A stretch of 64,000 nt of DNA from Vanessa cardui (Eukaryota > Arthropoda > Insecta > Lepidoptera > Nymphalidae): positions 13,134,171 to 13,198,170 of the forward strand of contig NC_061133.1 of assembly GCF_905220365.1 (NCBI RefSeq). Direction: 5' to 3'. Below are positions 59,901-64,000 of the stretch, piece after piece. Each line of letters starts with the position of its first letter. Position 1 is the stretch's first letter. The translations under genes and the position numbers were made by a program. Under the pieces are notes generated by a model. It saw nothing but the letters and a program-made list of their open reading frames with translations. It was not told the origin of the DNA and searched no databases.

Positions 59901-61438
59901 CATGAGTAATAGATATCTAGTGTGGGAAAACATATGCAGGCAGTTTTAAGGAAAACCCTTAACTTTCCTTCCTTTTAAAAAAATAAAGTACCAAAAAGTA
60001 AATTTACAATTTGTTAGCCAAACATTTTCTAGGGATACAGTAAAATTAGTAAATCAACAAAATTAATTTCTTTTTTGTATAAATATATTAATTTATTAAC
60101 ATAAGAATTAATTACATTAAATGCTTAAATATATACAAATATGAAATAAAACTAGTTACTGTATAAATCTTGATAAAAAACTAAAATAACAGTAAATAAA
60201 CTAAAATAACAGTAAAATTAGTGTTAAAATAACAGAAACAACTAAAAAAACAAAATTTAAATTTGACAAAACGCAAATGTAGATAGATTAGGTAGGTAGA
60301 TTAGGCAGAATGTGGTGTTGTCATGTGCACCAAGAATAATAATTGTAAAATAAAAAGAACAGCTGTTTTGAACTTAAAAATTAATACATACCTATTTTCT
60401 AAATTCAAAACTGTATATATCATTCGAATTATCGATTTCGAAACTTAAAATAATCCCATTTGCCTTCATTTTGATAAAAAAAATTATCATAATAATATGT
60501 TGCATGAATTTTCGTTGGTTTTGTGATATTTAGAAATTTATTGTGTATAAATATTGATAGGAATGGTTTTCGTGTGTGTTCTACATAAGTATTTACTTGC
60601 ATGGTGGTTTTGGCGTTAAATTTTTTTTTATAATTTAATTTTTTTTTTCAATGTCTTCAAAAATTTTTTAAATACCAAATTAATTCAGATTTCCATAGTT
60701 TAGCACATTACCATACATATAATTTGTATATTGTACATGTGTTTGATATTATGATACATAACACATGAGTGATTAGTTATATTGTGCTGTAAATAAAGGT
60801 GAGGAAAGACCATACTATAATTATAATATCATTCATTTTGTCTTTCCTTGTTGTGTATGTTCCCTCTATTTGATGTGTGTCTATATACCTACGCTTATTA
60901 CGTTGTAAATAAAATCATTATGTACAATGAACATTCGCTATTATAGGGGAAGTCTTCAAGGTCGAGCTCGCTGGAGTCGAGAGCCCGCGGGTCCGGCCTG
61001 CAGTACTCCAAGACCGACACGTCGAGAAACCTGCAGCTATCCCCTGTACAGGTAACCTAATCGTCATTAGTTAAATTCAACAGTATCGGTGAAATTCATT
61101 AAATGTCTTACGGCTTAAAGCTTCTAACGCGTCGTACCAGTGTTGCCAGTAGATGGATATTTAAATGACATAAATCCGTGTCGGCACACGTACAGGTTGC
61201 CTCATGATGTTTTCTTTCACCAACGATACATTAAATACATATAAAAGCAAGTCATCGTACATTGCGACTTCCTGTCGTGTTTCTATATTTTTTTCTTTGA
61301 CATTATATAGCTAAATACAAATCATTCGTTCTTTCCTTCTACGGTATGTGAGTCGGTGCTTCACTAGCGTGCTTGTCCGCAGAACTGAGACCGCTGGCCG
61401 GCGTCGTCGCCGCGCGCAAGAAGCGCTTCGAGGCGTGA
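26728..61438 (+). CDS. osp: Outspread / MPRIP-like protein, multi-exon, 5-prime part outside the window
   Basis: Eleven exons (26728 to 56877) join in one frame to exactly 1731 codons: exon ends 26916, 34592, 34862, 47374, 47917, 48697, 52365, 52613, 52869, 53114, 56877. Window-local order: end of PH1 (1-63), Ser/Pro-rich linker (64-284), complete PH2 (about 285-382), then coiled coil to the C terminus. Two PH domains followed by a long coiled coil, the phrase PDTVPQASVDM in PH1 and the C-terminal helices (CEKGLLAMESSHRR, LSEKYSVKC) match the outspread/MPRIP family. Family knowledge: MPRIP binds F-actin, RhoA and the myosin phosphatase targeting subunit, so the product is likely a cytoskeletal scaffold. 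No domain is visibly broken. A retrotransposon lies in the intron before 56781. C-terminal exons after 56877 are uncertain, and a further exon at 43070 may belong. Confidence 0.88.
26917..34519. other. osp intron between exons A and B
   Basis: A 7.6-kb AT-rich intron with one repeat (34266-34421) and no supported exon. A GC-rich patch at 32205-32265 (around ACGGGACGGCGCCGGCGCAG) is the only compositional outlier. It has no reading frame of note. Confidence 0.6.
34266..34421 (+). repeat. CAGA-containing interspersed repeat, copy 6
   Basis: It shows AGTCGCACGCGGCTTCGCTG at the head, GAAGTTCGAGTTTGCTCCAT, an internal deletion before GACAGAGTTACTTTCACATT, and ends in ATTAATATAGATTA. It lies about 100 bases before exon B. 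Confidence 0.75.
34520..34592 (+). CDS. osp: osp exon B: start of the inter-PH linker
   Basis: 73 bases entering in phase 0 and leaving in phase 1. Acceptor TTCACAG|GG, donor AA|GTACGT. It encodes GRHKRNATFPGGQTASLLQS, a segment directly after PH1 in outspread proteins. Reading on past the donor meets a stop at once, which supports the splice. Confidence 0.82.
34707..34862 (+). CDS. osp: osp exon C: Pro/Thr-rich linker
   Basis: 156 bases, phase 1 to phase 1. Acceptor GATTTCAG|AA, donor AAG|GTAAGC. It encodes YSADASTLRDAADCSARPRF and then a proline-rich stretch ending SEIPSLATPTNIDTK. The intron to exon B is only 114 bases. No fold is expected; the linker is likely disordered. Confidence 0.82.
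36811..36882 (+). repeat. Metulj-like SINE, copy 4 (3-prime end only)
   Basis: Only the last 70 bases remain: TGTTCCAAAACTTCTCCTCA, AGGCCTTAGCCCAGC and CAGGCTGTTGTTGT. 5-prime truncation is usual for retroposed SINEs. Confidence 0.8.
39017..39059. repeat. Nested inverted repeat centred on AACGTT
   Basis: An 18-bp perfect palindrome (39033-39050) is enclosed by 11-bp perfect arms at 39017-39027 and 39049-39059. A further TTAACGTTAA follows at about 39059. The DNA is AT-rich, which raises the chance of random palindromes. Confidence 0.6.
39412..39690 (-). repeat. Metulj-like SINE, copy 5
   Basis: Well-preserved reverse copy: TTTCCCACTGCTGGGATAAG at left, CACATGCAGGTTTCCTCACG in the middle, head CTAACCACTGGGCCATCTC at right. 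The terminal (CAA)n tail is missing. Confidence 0.85.
40048..40102. repeat. Left direct repeat flanking the composite element
   Basis: About 55 bases containing ATATCATCTAATTTTTATCA and TTAGGCTTTAATTA. They recur in the same orientation at 40632-40688 with several substitutions and small gaps. Confidence 0.75.
40108..40611 (-). mobile_element. CAGA-containing repeat, copy 7, with an internal reverse-transcriptase segment
   Basis: Read on the minus strand, the element starts with the family head (CGCCCGCAGCTTCGCTTGCG, 40611-40570). It then switches to a retroelement-coding segment (about 40565-40240) and returns to the family's normal second half (CTATGTCCCTTCTTGGAGTT to TATAATATTATAAT, 40240-40108). 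The coding part shows reverse-transcriptase motif A (FCDISKAFDCVEHETLLYKL) and motif B (MGVPQGSILGP). One frameshift later it shows INDLPFYVKG. It lacks the YxDD motif and is a fragment. The type is jockey/CR1-like. Confidence 0.75.
40632..40688. repeat. Right direct repeat flanking the composite element
   Basis: Partner of 40048-40102, with CATATCATCTAGTTTTTTAT and ATAGGCTTTAATTT. A direct repeat of this length is longer than an ordinary target-site duplication. Confidence 0.75.
40815..40900. promoter_or_regulatory. CpG-rich island inside the osp intron
   Basis: A run of CpG-rich sequence around GGTGCGCGCGCGCCGGTGCG, flanked by AT-rich intron. By analogy with the MADF-BESS promoter it could be an internal osp promoter for a shorter isoform. 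No first exon is recognised, so this is a guess. Confidence 0.25.
41124..41322 (+). repeat. Poly(A)-ended interspersed repeat (family 2), copy 4
   Basis: Keeps AGCCCGTCTGGGTAGGTACC, GAGTGAGCCAGTGTAACTAC and CCAAGGTTGGTGGCGCATTG. Just beyond it, at about 41343-41410 on the minus strand, is a tRNA-like relic with a B-box GGTTCGAATC, which may be a separate SINE head. Confidence 0.7.
42291..42480 (+). repeat. Metulj-like SINE, copy 6, 5-prime truncated
   Basis: Starts inside the tRNA-like head (TTAATCCGATGATTGCGGGT), passes TCGTGTTCGGCGGTGAAGG and CCGCATTGGAAAATTTACAG, with an internal deletion near the 3-prime end. Confidence 0.8.
42486..42521. repeat. (AAC)5 / (GTT)5 perfect hairpin at a SINE tail
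   Basis: Five AAC units (42486-42500), six bases AAGAAT, then five GTT units (42507-42521). The arms are exact complements. Metulj-like copies normally end in GTT units only. This looks like two tails joined head-on or a tail inversion. Confidence 0.9.
43070..43168 (+). CDS. osp: Candidate extra osp exon (X), end at 43164 or 43168
   Basis: A coding-like, GC-richer island with acceptor GTTCTCAG|AA. Entering in phase 1, as exon C leaves, it reads ERDTYVAKKNQRFIETDGDG and then TFSESTNSAPYS, a hydrophilic Ser/Thr-rich sequence in keeping with the linker. The strong donor AGC|GTGAGT (end 43164) leaves phase 0, which fits exon F but not exon D. The weaker GA|GTAATG (end 43168) leaves phase 1, which fits exon D. 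It is therefore either an alternative exon replacing D and E, or a regular exon with the weaker donor. I infer it from frame and splice sites only. Confidence 0.5.
   Translation, partial: NVTRTLQKKTNVSLKPTATVPLAKAPTQLHTA
44725..44815. promoter_or_regulatory. CpG-rich patch with GACGCCATTTTG motif
   Basis: GCGCGAGCGCCGACAAAGCG is followed by ACGCGTTGACGCCATTTTGT. The CGCCATTTTG core resembles the YY1/pho-type motif known from promoters (minus-strand AAAATGGCG). It is a possible internal promoter or Polycomb-type site; no exon is tied to it. Confidence 0.25.
45006..45200 (+). repeat. Poly(A)-ended interspersed repeat (family 2), copy 5
   Basis: Diverged copy with CCTAGGTGGTACCACCCGCT, AAGCCAGTGGAATTACAGCC and AGTAACCACTTACCTGTGCT. 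The 3-prime tail is lost. Confidence 0.65.
45802..45977 (+). repeat. CAGA-containing interspersed repeat, copy 8
   Basis: One of the clearest copies: GCCCGCGGCTTCGCTCGCGT at the head, CACCAAGTTTCATCAAATTC, GTGAAAGAGCGACAGACTGA, and TTTATAATATTATAATATA at the end. Confidence 0.8.
47246..47374 (+). CDS. osp: osp exon D: charged linker
   Basis: 129 bases, phase 1 to phase 1. Acceptor TTTGTTTCAG|TG, donor GAAG|GTATGC. It encodes YNDQPVSSASPPTRDKINGE and then KARSRRRDTWPEPTTTPSTDE. The basic stretch RSRRR lies among Ser/Pro residues. Being a multiple of three, it could be skipped without a frame change. Confidence 0.82.
47479..47714 (+). repeat. Metulj-like SINE, copy 7, internally deleted
   Basis: CGAGATGGCC at the start jumps straight to ACTGATTGTTCATGTGCTTA, so the rest of the tRNA-like head is gone. 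The body and the CTGCTGTTGTTGT tail are intact. It fills most of the 385-base intron between exons D and E and ends about 45 bases before the exon E acceptor. Confidence 0.85.
47760..47917 (+). CDS. osp: osp exon E: Gln- and Arg/Pro-rich linker
   Basis: 158 bases, phase 1 to phase 0. Acceptor CTTTGCAG|CC, donor CCG|GTAAGT. It encodes ANVVRSPLLQQQHQQYDEQL, then RDIAASLTRPRSRRALPPTL and a further Pro-rich end. The poly-Gln and Arg/Pro content suggests disorder. Confidence 0.85.
47962..48205 (-). repeat. Second tRNA-derived SINE family, one copy
   Basis: On the minus strand it starts GACCTCCATGGTCGAGTGG, with an A-box (TGGTCGAGTGG, 48194-48184) and a B-box (GGTTTCGATTCCC, near 48143-48131). It then has a body and a (TTTA)n-type tail at the left end (47962-47983). 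It fills most of the intron between exons E and F. It is unrelated in sequence to the Metulj-like family. Confidence 0.8.
48344..48697 (+). CDS. osp: osp exon F: acidic linker and first part of PH domain 2
   Basis: 118 codons, phase 0 at both ends. Acceptor CTTCTTTAG|GC, donor GAG|GTAATT. Residues 1-40 are Gly/Pro/Thr/Glu-rich. From about residue 50 PH2 begins with ARAGWLQRR, then WSRHWFVLRGAALLYFRD (strand 2-3 core with the W-x-V-L pattern), then DGVIDLSGISRVVEL and NGYAFETE. These match PH2 of MPRIP in order and spacing. PH domains of this type bind lipid or protein partners at the membrane or cytoskeleton. Confidence 0.92.
48820..52365 (+). CDS. osp: osp exon G: end of PH2 and main coiled-coil region
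   Basis: 1182 codons, phase 0 at both ends. Acceptor ATTTGTAG|AC, donor CAG|GTAGTG. It opens with TWDGKHIVLSAVTAGIRANW and VSAMRRTAG, which is the last strands and C-terminal helix of PH2. Then comes a Ser/Thr/Pro linker (exon residues about 30-165). A coiled coil starts at about residue 170 (EIEDLRKQLKLALNDVNAAE) and continues, broken by Ser/Pro-rich inserts near 480-520 and 560-590. The last third is Ala/Arg/Glu-rich helix. Third codon positions shift from mixed to almost all G or C from about 51120. The antisense frames that stay open here are by-products of that GC richness. Confidence 0.93.
52444..52613 (+). CDS. osp: osp exon H: coiled coil
   Basis: 170 bases, phase 0 to phase 2, behind a 78-base intron. 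Acceptor TTCAACGCAG|AG, donor AG|GTTAGT. It encodes RARYQQEIEQLRALCEKGLL and then AMESSHRRIVREMEDKHRAE. Vertebrate MPRIP has a matching helix in the region that contacts myosin phosphatase. Confidence 0.9.
52702..52869 (+). CDS. osp: osp exon I: coiled coil
   Basis: 168 bases, phase 2 to phase 2. Acceptor CGTTCGCAG|AC, donor CA|GTACGT. It encodes LEKEQALAEETRATLAALDA and MRKAHESEVRREVDKFKAEF, continuing the helix from exon H. The following intron is 92 bases. Confidence 0.9.
52962..53114 (+). CDS. osp: osp exon J: coiled coil
   Basis: 153 bases, phase 2 to phase 2. Acceptor GATTACAG|AC, donor AG|GTCACT, which is a weaker donor. It encodes QEMEEIRREILSLSEKYSVK and CVESAALEERLSAASAQLAH, matching the MPRIP helix with LSEQYSQKC. 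The next intron (53115-56780) contains a retrotransposon. Confidence 0.88.
53374..55620 (-). CDS. Retrotransposon reverse transcriptase domain
   Basis: 748 codons from the first ATG after the in-frame stop. The upstream residues VWHYKSADWDG before that ATG belong to the same protein. Reverse-transcriptase motifs are in order: KSSGPDGIPPIVL, NYRPIAITSLLSKIMESLI, ASLDIAKAFDRVWH (catalytic Asp), NAGVPQGCVLSPTLF, then HCYADDSTVD (catalytic Asp pair). The thumb and C-terminal region contains RPHMEYCSHLWAGAP and FYRIFHGECSEKLFG, typical of jockey/CR1-group elements. No frameshift is visible, so the copy is young or was recently active, but the upstream stop breaks the polyprotein. Confidence 0.92.
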   Translation of the reverse strand: MRSFFASYPWGQICFSPEDPNAAADSVADVVLQGMELFIPYSAVPIGGKSQPWFGRFCKTASRRKWERYQTWANASASRDVNTSAFKKEYNSASRSLKNVIARAKTEYIGRIGERLVRLPSGTRAFWSLAKAVLGNFCQPSFPSLHRDGESLAHTAKEKADLLGSLFASNSTLDDQGKSPPTIPRCDTTMPEVKFRQSAVRKALLSLDIHKSSGPDGIPPIVLRTCAPELAPVLTRLFRQSYTLGVVPNSWKTALVHPIPKKGNRSDPSNYRPIAITSLLSKIMESLINCQLLRYLEENQLISDRQYGFRQGRSAGDLLVYLTHRWAEAVESKGEALAASLDIAKAFDRVWHKALLSKLPSYGLPGKLCNWITSFLADRSIKVVVDGACSDLKFVNAGVPQGCVLSPTLFLLHINDLLQIGNIHCYADDSTVDTLYTGRANISRENVEENRNKLVSEIESSLNEVSNWGRLNLVHFNPKKTQVCALTAKKTPFVVSPRFENIPIAATGSIGILGVDISSLVQFRGQLEGKAKLASKKLGVLSKARQYFTSAHRLKLYKAQIRPHMEYCSHLWAGAPQYQLLPFDRIQRRAARVIDDQALSDLLDPLALRRDVGSLCIFYRIFHGECSEKLFGLIPAAEFHLRTSRQNSKFHPHHLDVRKSTTARFLRHFLPRTTTLWNQLSPAVFPNRYDMGTFKKRAYSFLKGRQRTCKPPGVADVHGRWSSIGYSCFSGSLRIGFIKRIFITLWLL
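55654..56574 (-). CDS. Retrotransposon endonuclease domain, ended by an in-frame TGA
   Basis: A 306-codon frame from ATG 56574 (a TTG precedes it). Apurinic/apyrimidinic-type endonuclease signatures: FCNIRGLNSN near residue 75, FLTETQIS (catalytic Glu), ILGDFNAHHAEWLGS (catalytic Asp/Asn), LLDLLLTSHPD and GSSDHCLV (Ser-Asp-His). The TGA lies only 12 codons before the reverse-transcriptase ATG, in the same frame, so one substitution (CGA to TGA is a plausible route) interrupts a single long protein. Family knowledge: the enzyme nicks target DNA to prime reverse transcription. Confidence 0.9.
   Translation of the reverse strand: MVVQNLVKLPQEGTISDSGGESLSGHPCSGRTPPEQGCPGCPPNSGGGNFALATVRGKRSRHHKATPTTLAVDFCNIRGLNSNLNAVHYHLETAKPALLFLTETQISSPADTTFLSYSGYKLEHSFIPRAGVCVYVRDDICSRRLGSLEGQDLSIIWLRVDCDDHPRIYACLYRSHSGNAETDRLVEHVQMATDSVLQQIPSAEIIILGDFNAHHAEWLGSRTTDHAGGSVLDFALAYDLTQLVNSPTRIPDVEDHTPSLLDLLLTSHPDGYQVIVDPPLGSSDHCLVRSTVPVVRYSRPRFVGCR
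56781..56877 (+). CDS. osp: osp exon K: coiled coil next to the retrotransposon
   Basis: 97 bases, phase 2 to phase 0. Acceptor CCATTACAG|AA, donor CCG|GTACGT. It encodes NKQLRAHIMSEANEMKNAEA and STLAQLIEDTAP, the next piece of helix. If not spliced, the frame reads on to VRKALLNLAQI and a stop, a possible alternative C terminus. The polypyrimidine region is short because the element's end lies close upstream. Confidence 0.85.
57473..57545 (+). CDS. osp: Candidate osp exon L (73 bases)
   Basis: A very GC-rich block in AT-rich intron, with acceptor GCACTAACAG|CA and donor GCAG|GTAACA. Entered in phase 0 from exon K it reads HGADAPLWAHLRRLAAAWQG and leaves in phase 1. Its length is not a multiple of three, so including or skipping it changes the frame of every later exon. 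Composition like that of exons G-J supports it as real coding sequence. No family match can be quoted. Confidence 0.5.
57571..57598. repeat. (ACACC)n microsatellite
   Basis: Five to six tandem units directly downstream of the candidate exon L donor. Confidence 0.9.
58730..58962 (+). repeat. Poly(A)-ended interspersed repeat (family 2), copy 6
   Basis: Contains CACCCACTCGTCACATACTC, GAGTGAGCCAGTGTAACTAC, CCAAAGTTGATGGTACATTG and GGCGGTGGTGATCATTTACC. The tail is truncated. Confidence 0.7.
59391..59683 (+). repeat. Metulj-like SINE, copy 8, full length with target-site duplication
   Basis: Complete copy: tRNA-like head (CGAGATGGCCCAGTGGTTAG) with the B-box GGGTTCAAACCC at 59439-59450, the body, and the CAGGCTGTTGTTG end. 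It is flanked by a 16-base direct repeat, 59375-59390 and 59684-59699, identical at 13 of 16 positions. This fixes the element's borders and shows insertion by retroposition. Confidence 0.9.
60947..61051 (+). CDS. osp: Candidate osp exon M, open in two frames
   Basis: 105 bases with acceptor TTATAG|GG and donor CAG|GTAACC. In phase 0 it reads GKSSRSSSLESRARGSGLQY and then SKTDTSRNLQLSPVQ, a Ser-rich sequence that looks like a genuine protein tail. In phase 1 it reads EVFKVELAGVESPRVRPAVL and stays open too. Exon K leaves phase 0, so the first reading applies if candidate exon L is skipped. Confidence 0.7.
61180..61250 (-). repeat. Worn Metulj-like SINE fragment
   Basis: CGTACAGGTTGCCTCATGAT followed by GTTTTCTTTCACC resembles the reverse body of the family (GCAGGTTTCCTCACGATG). 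It lies in the intron between exons M and N. Confidence 0.5.
61383..61438 (+). CDS. osp: Candidate last osp exon N with stop
   Basis: Acceptor CTTGTCCGCAG|AA. Entered in phase 1 it reads ELRPLAGVVAARKKRFEA and stops at TGA 61436-61438. The end recalls the basic-then-FE/FES ending of MPRIP. Entered in phase 0 it stops after one residue (Asn, then TGA 61386-61388). The phase-1 reading needs exon L, or an unseen extra base or exon, upstream. Confidence 0.65.
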
Positions 61439-63330
61439 CGTCACCGCGCCTGCATGCGGCCACACTCGGACACGTAAGGGTACGATTGTACCCGATCTGT
61501 TGATCGAAACTGAACTCTACGGCGACGTATCAGCGATTGTATTCCAATGACGTCGGAGGTGCGGAATTGTTGCTCCTAGAGAACCTATAATTTCGCATCC
61601 GCTTTAAGCGTATTTGATTTAACGATGTATTGTTACATTAATATATTGAAAATGTATTCTCTAAATATTTATAGTTAAGTTATTAACTAAGACCAAAAAT
61701 GTCCTTCCTCTACGAGAAGTGGCCAGAACTTTTAACTCCCACCCACCACAAAACTTGTATATAACTTTGTTTGTTTTTTTTTTACTTAATTTTAATTAAC
61801 TATAGAGTGTATATTGTTTTCAATATTTTTTCATTCTTCACAATTATTTTAGAATTATGCTATTCTGGACTCGATTTTCATTCGCTTGACATTTCCTTGT
61901 AATTCTTGAAGGCGTGTAGTTTTATTAAATTGTTTCATTCAGAATAGCGTAATTATAAAATCCATAAAGTCGAAGCTACTTCATCCCACGGACTTTCCTT
62001 CTTAGCGGTAGATTCGGGTTAGTGATGTATCGATCGTGTAAAATTTTAACAATGTGTAAATACTCAAGTCCGCTCATCTTTTGTAACCAGTCGTTTCGTG
62101 CAGTTTGCTGTTCATTTATCTTATAAGGAGTTTGTTACCAAATATTTCTTATTTATGAGTTTTTTTTTGACGTTCGCGTTTCGCGGTATATTCGGAGACA
62201 CAGCTATGTACTCTCGGGTGGATTTTTATGTTTTTTGTTTGAGAGAGTTAACGCGTTAAAACTGTAGAGATCTATATGAAAATGCTCAATTTCAAAGTAC
62301 TAAATGGGCCAAGATAAAATTATATAATTTTCATAAAAAAAAATTACTAAAATTATAAATTATTTTACCAAAATGGCTTCTAATTACATTGTTTGTGGTA
62401 ATTTGACAGATAATTTTTTTTTAGTCTTTGGTTATAGATTGTGGTCGTTGGTAAGAATATTGTTGTAATGACAGTTAATCGCTGTGTCTCGTTAGTTTTT
62501 AGAGAACCTTGTTTATGATTTTTTGTAGATTTATAAATAGTTATTATACTTACATATGTATTCGGAAATGGGAGATATATTCGAGTTGGAAATTCTAAAG
62601 GCATGTTTTCAATGACCTGTTACAAAATTAAAATCATCAGATTTTTTATGTTTAAAATTAACGATTTTAAAAATATACTGTAACGGGTGTGTATCTTTAG
62701 GCATATTATATTGTTTTTTTTAAATATTAACACTTTATTTTAGAAGTTTAAAGTTTGACATTGTCACCTTGTGTTTCGTTTTAGTGTTGTGTCGCACACG
62801 GCATCGAATCGGTATTGGTATCGATAGATTCATTAATGGCCGGCGTCACTGGCCGGTTCCGGCGCCGTGTGCGACGGCTCACATGTCACCGCGTGTGTTT
62901 GTTACCATGTTTTCCGAACTGGGCATTCGAACGGTCTTCCACTCATCGATTTCACCTTGTTATGTATAGTTCACCCGCGTCGGAGCGTCAAGCGAAAATA
63001 TGCCTTATCACAATGACATATGATAGCTGCGGTGTATTTTGCTCAATATTGTCTAGTATTATGGGATATACCAAAATTAGATGCATATGCGCTTCAACTG
63101 GCAGGTCTTAACGCGACTGACTGCGGCTATTGGTGTAACGCGGACTGGTGTGTGTGACCCCCATTATGATACAACTAGCGCCATCTATTGACAAGAGATG
63201 ATGTTGTTCTCGTGCCGCCGTCACACCAGTAGCCTCTTAGTATCTATATTATCTCCCTTTATTGTCTTAGTTGACGTTGTAAAGTGTTGGTTTATATAAC
63301 AAAGATTTTTAAAATAAACTACTTAATACA
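61439..63330 (+). other. Probable 3-prime UTR of osp
   Basis: About 1.9 kb without a convincing frame, ending near an AATAAA at 63313-63318. It includes a perfect 12-bp inverted repeat with arms 62791-62802 and 62864-62875 in a GC-richer stretch (62770-62890). The frames there are not protein-like. The UTR's extent rests on the position of the poly(A) signal alone. Confidence 0.4.
63313..63318 (+). terminator. Candidate polyadenylation signal of osp
   Basis: First AATAAA found downstream of the stop codon on the plus strand; a second overlaps 63478-63483. The sequence is AT-rich, so transcript ends are needed to decide. Confidence 0.35.
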
Positions 63331-63376
63331 ATAATATCGTTTTATTTCGACCTTTCATTAGCCTTATTTAAAAGCA

Positions 63377-63446
63377 CATTATTATATAATAATGCTAGTA
63401 CTTTAATTAGCTATTCAGTAATTTATTCATTTTACTGAATAGCTAA
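63377..63446. repeat. Palindrome and 15-bp hairpin downstream of osp
   Basis: An 18-bp perfect AT-rich palindrome (63377-63394) is followed by a 15-bp perfect inverted repeat, arms 63407-63421 and 63432-63446, with a 10-base loop. It may mark a small fold-back transposon relic or the boundary region between two transcription units. Confidence 0.8.
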
Positions 63447-63567
63447 CTTATTATTTCATAAAAGTTACAGTGTAACAAATAAAAGTTAAAAAAATATACT
63501 TTCATTTATTTAATATGTGTTAAAAGCACTATAATTGACGATAATATTATATTTAAATATATTTTTA

Positions 63568-64000
63568 GGACCAGAAGCAGGAAGTAGGCTAACCTCTAAA
63601 ACAGTTATCTTTGATTTACAAGAACAATCAATCTACAACATTTTTGACCCCGTGGAGGAACCTTGGGTTCCTCTTCAGGAGATTTTATATAAAAAATTCT
63701 TTATCCGAGAAACAATGTTAAGAGCCGGTGCCGCTGCGGAAAAAGCTGAAGCCAAAAAATTAACTAAATATTCGTGTATTATATCTAATTACTTTTTTGT
63801 TCCATTTGCTGTCGAAACGCTTGGCCCTTGGAGTAGTGGTGCAAAAAGCTTCATCAAAAGTATAACACCTCGCCTCATTGCCTCCACTGGTGGCAGGAGG
63901 ACTGGTTCGTTTTTTGCCCAGAGGATCGGAATTGCGATTCAACGGGGAAATGCTGCTAGCATTCTTGCCACCATTCCACGCGGTCAAGATTTATACAGTA
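63568..64000 (+). pseudogene. C-terminal part of a non-LTR retroelement protein, runs off the window
   Basis: An open frame of 144 codons with no stop up to the window end, starting directly after an in-frame TAG at 63565. It encodes EEPWVPLQEILYKKFFIRET, then FVPFAVETLGPWSSGAKSFI, and RIGIAIQRGNAASIL. The AVETLG-W and IQRGNA-S patterns are ones I know from the tail of retroelement reverse-transcriptase proteins in many invertebrates. No ATG occurs before 63715 and no reverse-transcriptase core precedes it, so the copy is 5-prime truncated, as is usual for LINE insertions. It is unrelated to the 53-56 kb element. Alternatively TTTTTAG|GA could be an acceptor of a host exon. Confidence 0.6.

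Larger units (their letters stand above)
56878..60946. other. osp intron region between exons K and M
   Basis: 4 kb of AT-rich intron holding candidate exon L (57473), an (ACACC)n microsatellite, repeats at 58730 and 59391, and worn GGATATGGTTACGGAT duplications at about 57700-57760. A 20-base unit around CTAAAATAACAGTAAATAAA repeats about twice at 60181-60216. Nothing else is supported. Confidence 0.55.

Overview
The window reads as lepidopteran nuclear DNA. It is AT-rich, with small GT-AG bounded exons scattered through very long introns and short interspersed repeats every few kilobases. One repeat closely resembles the tRNA-derived SINE I know as Metulj from Heliconius, so a nymphalid butterfly is the best guess; species is not decided.

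One large plus-strand gene dominates, from about 26.7 kb to 61.4 kb. I call it the insect outspread (osp) / vertebrate MPRIP (p116RIP) orthologue. It carries the end of a first PH domain (26728-26916), a low-complexity linker over several exons (34520-47917), a complete second PH domain (48344 to about 48900), a 3.5-kb coiled-coil exon (48820-52365) and a run of short coiled-coil exons to 56877. The last exons (57473-61438) are less certain because two reading frames compete there. The first half of PH1 and the promoter are not seen and probably lie upstream of the window. Family knowledge: MPRIP-type proteins scaffold F-actin, RhoA and myosin phosphatase.

Upstream of the first visible exon, probably inside an osp intron, lies a compact two-exon minus-strand gene (9188-10369). 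It encodes a 232-residue MADF-BESS DNA-binding protein with its own CpG-rich promoter. In Drosophila the osp intron holds Adh, so nested genes at this locus have a precedent.

Mobile DNA: a nearly intact antisense non-LTR retrotransposon (about 53.4-56.7 kb, endonuclease plus reverse transcriptase, one in-frame stop) sits just upstream of an osp exon. A small reverse-transcriptase piece lies inside another repeat at 40.1-40.7 kb, and a different retroelement protein runs off the right end (63568-64000). At least eight Metulj-like SINEs, a second tRNA-type SINE, six copies of a poly(A)-ended repeat and eight copies of a CAGA-containing repeat are spread through the introns.

The rest, including most of 1-26.7 kb, is non-coding intronic or intergenic DNA. 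It has a few GC-rich islands and several striking perfect hairpins. I found no CRISPR, operon or other prokaryotic system. The most interesting open points are the frame conflict at the osp C terminus, an unlisted candidate osp exon at 43070, the composite element at 40 kb and the hairpins at 13.4 and 22.5 kb.
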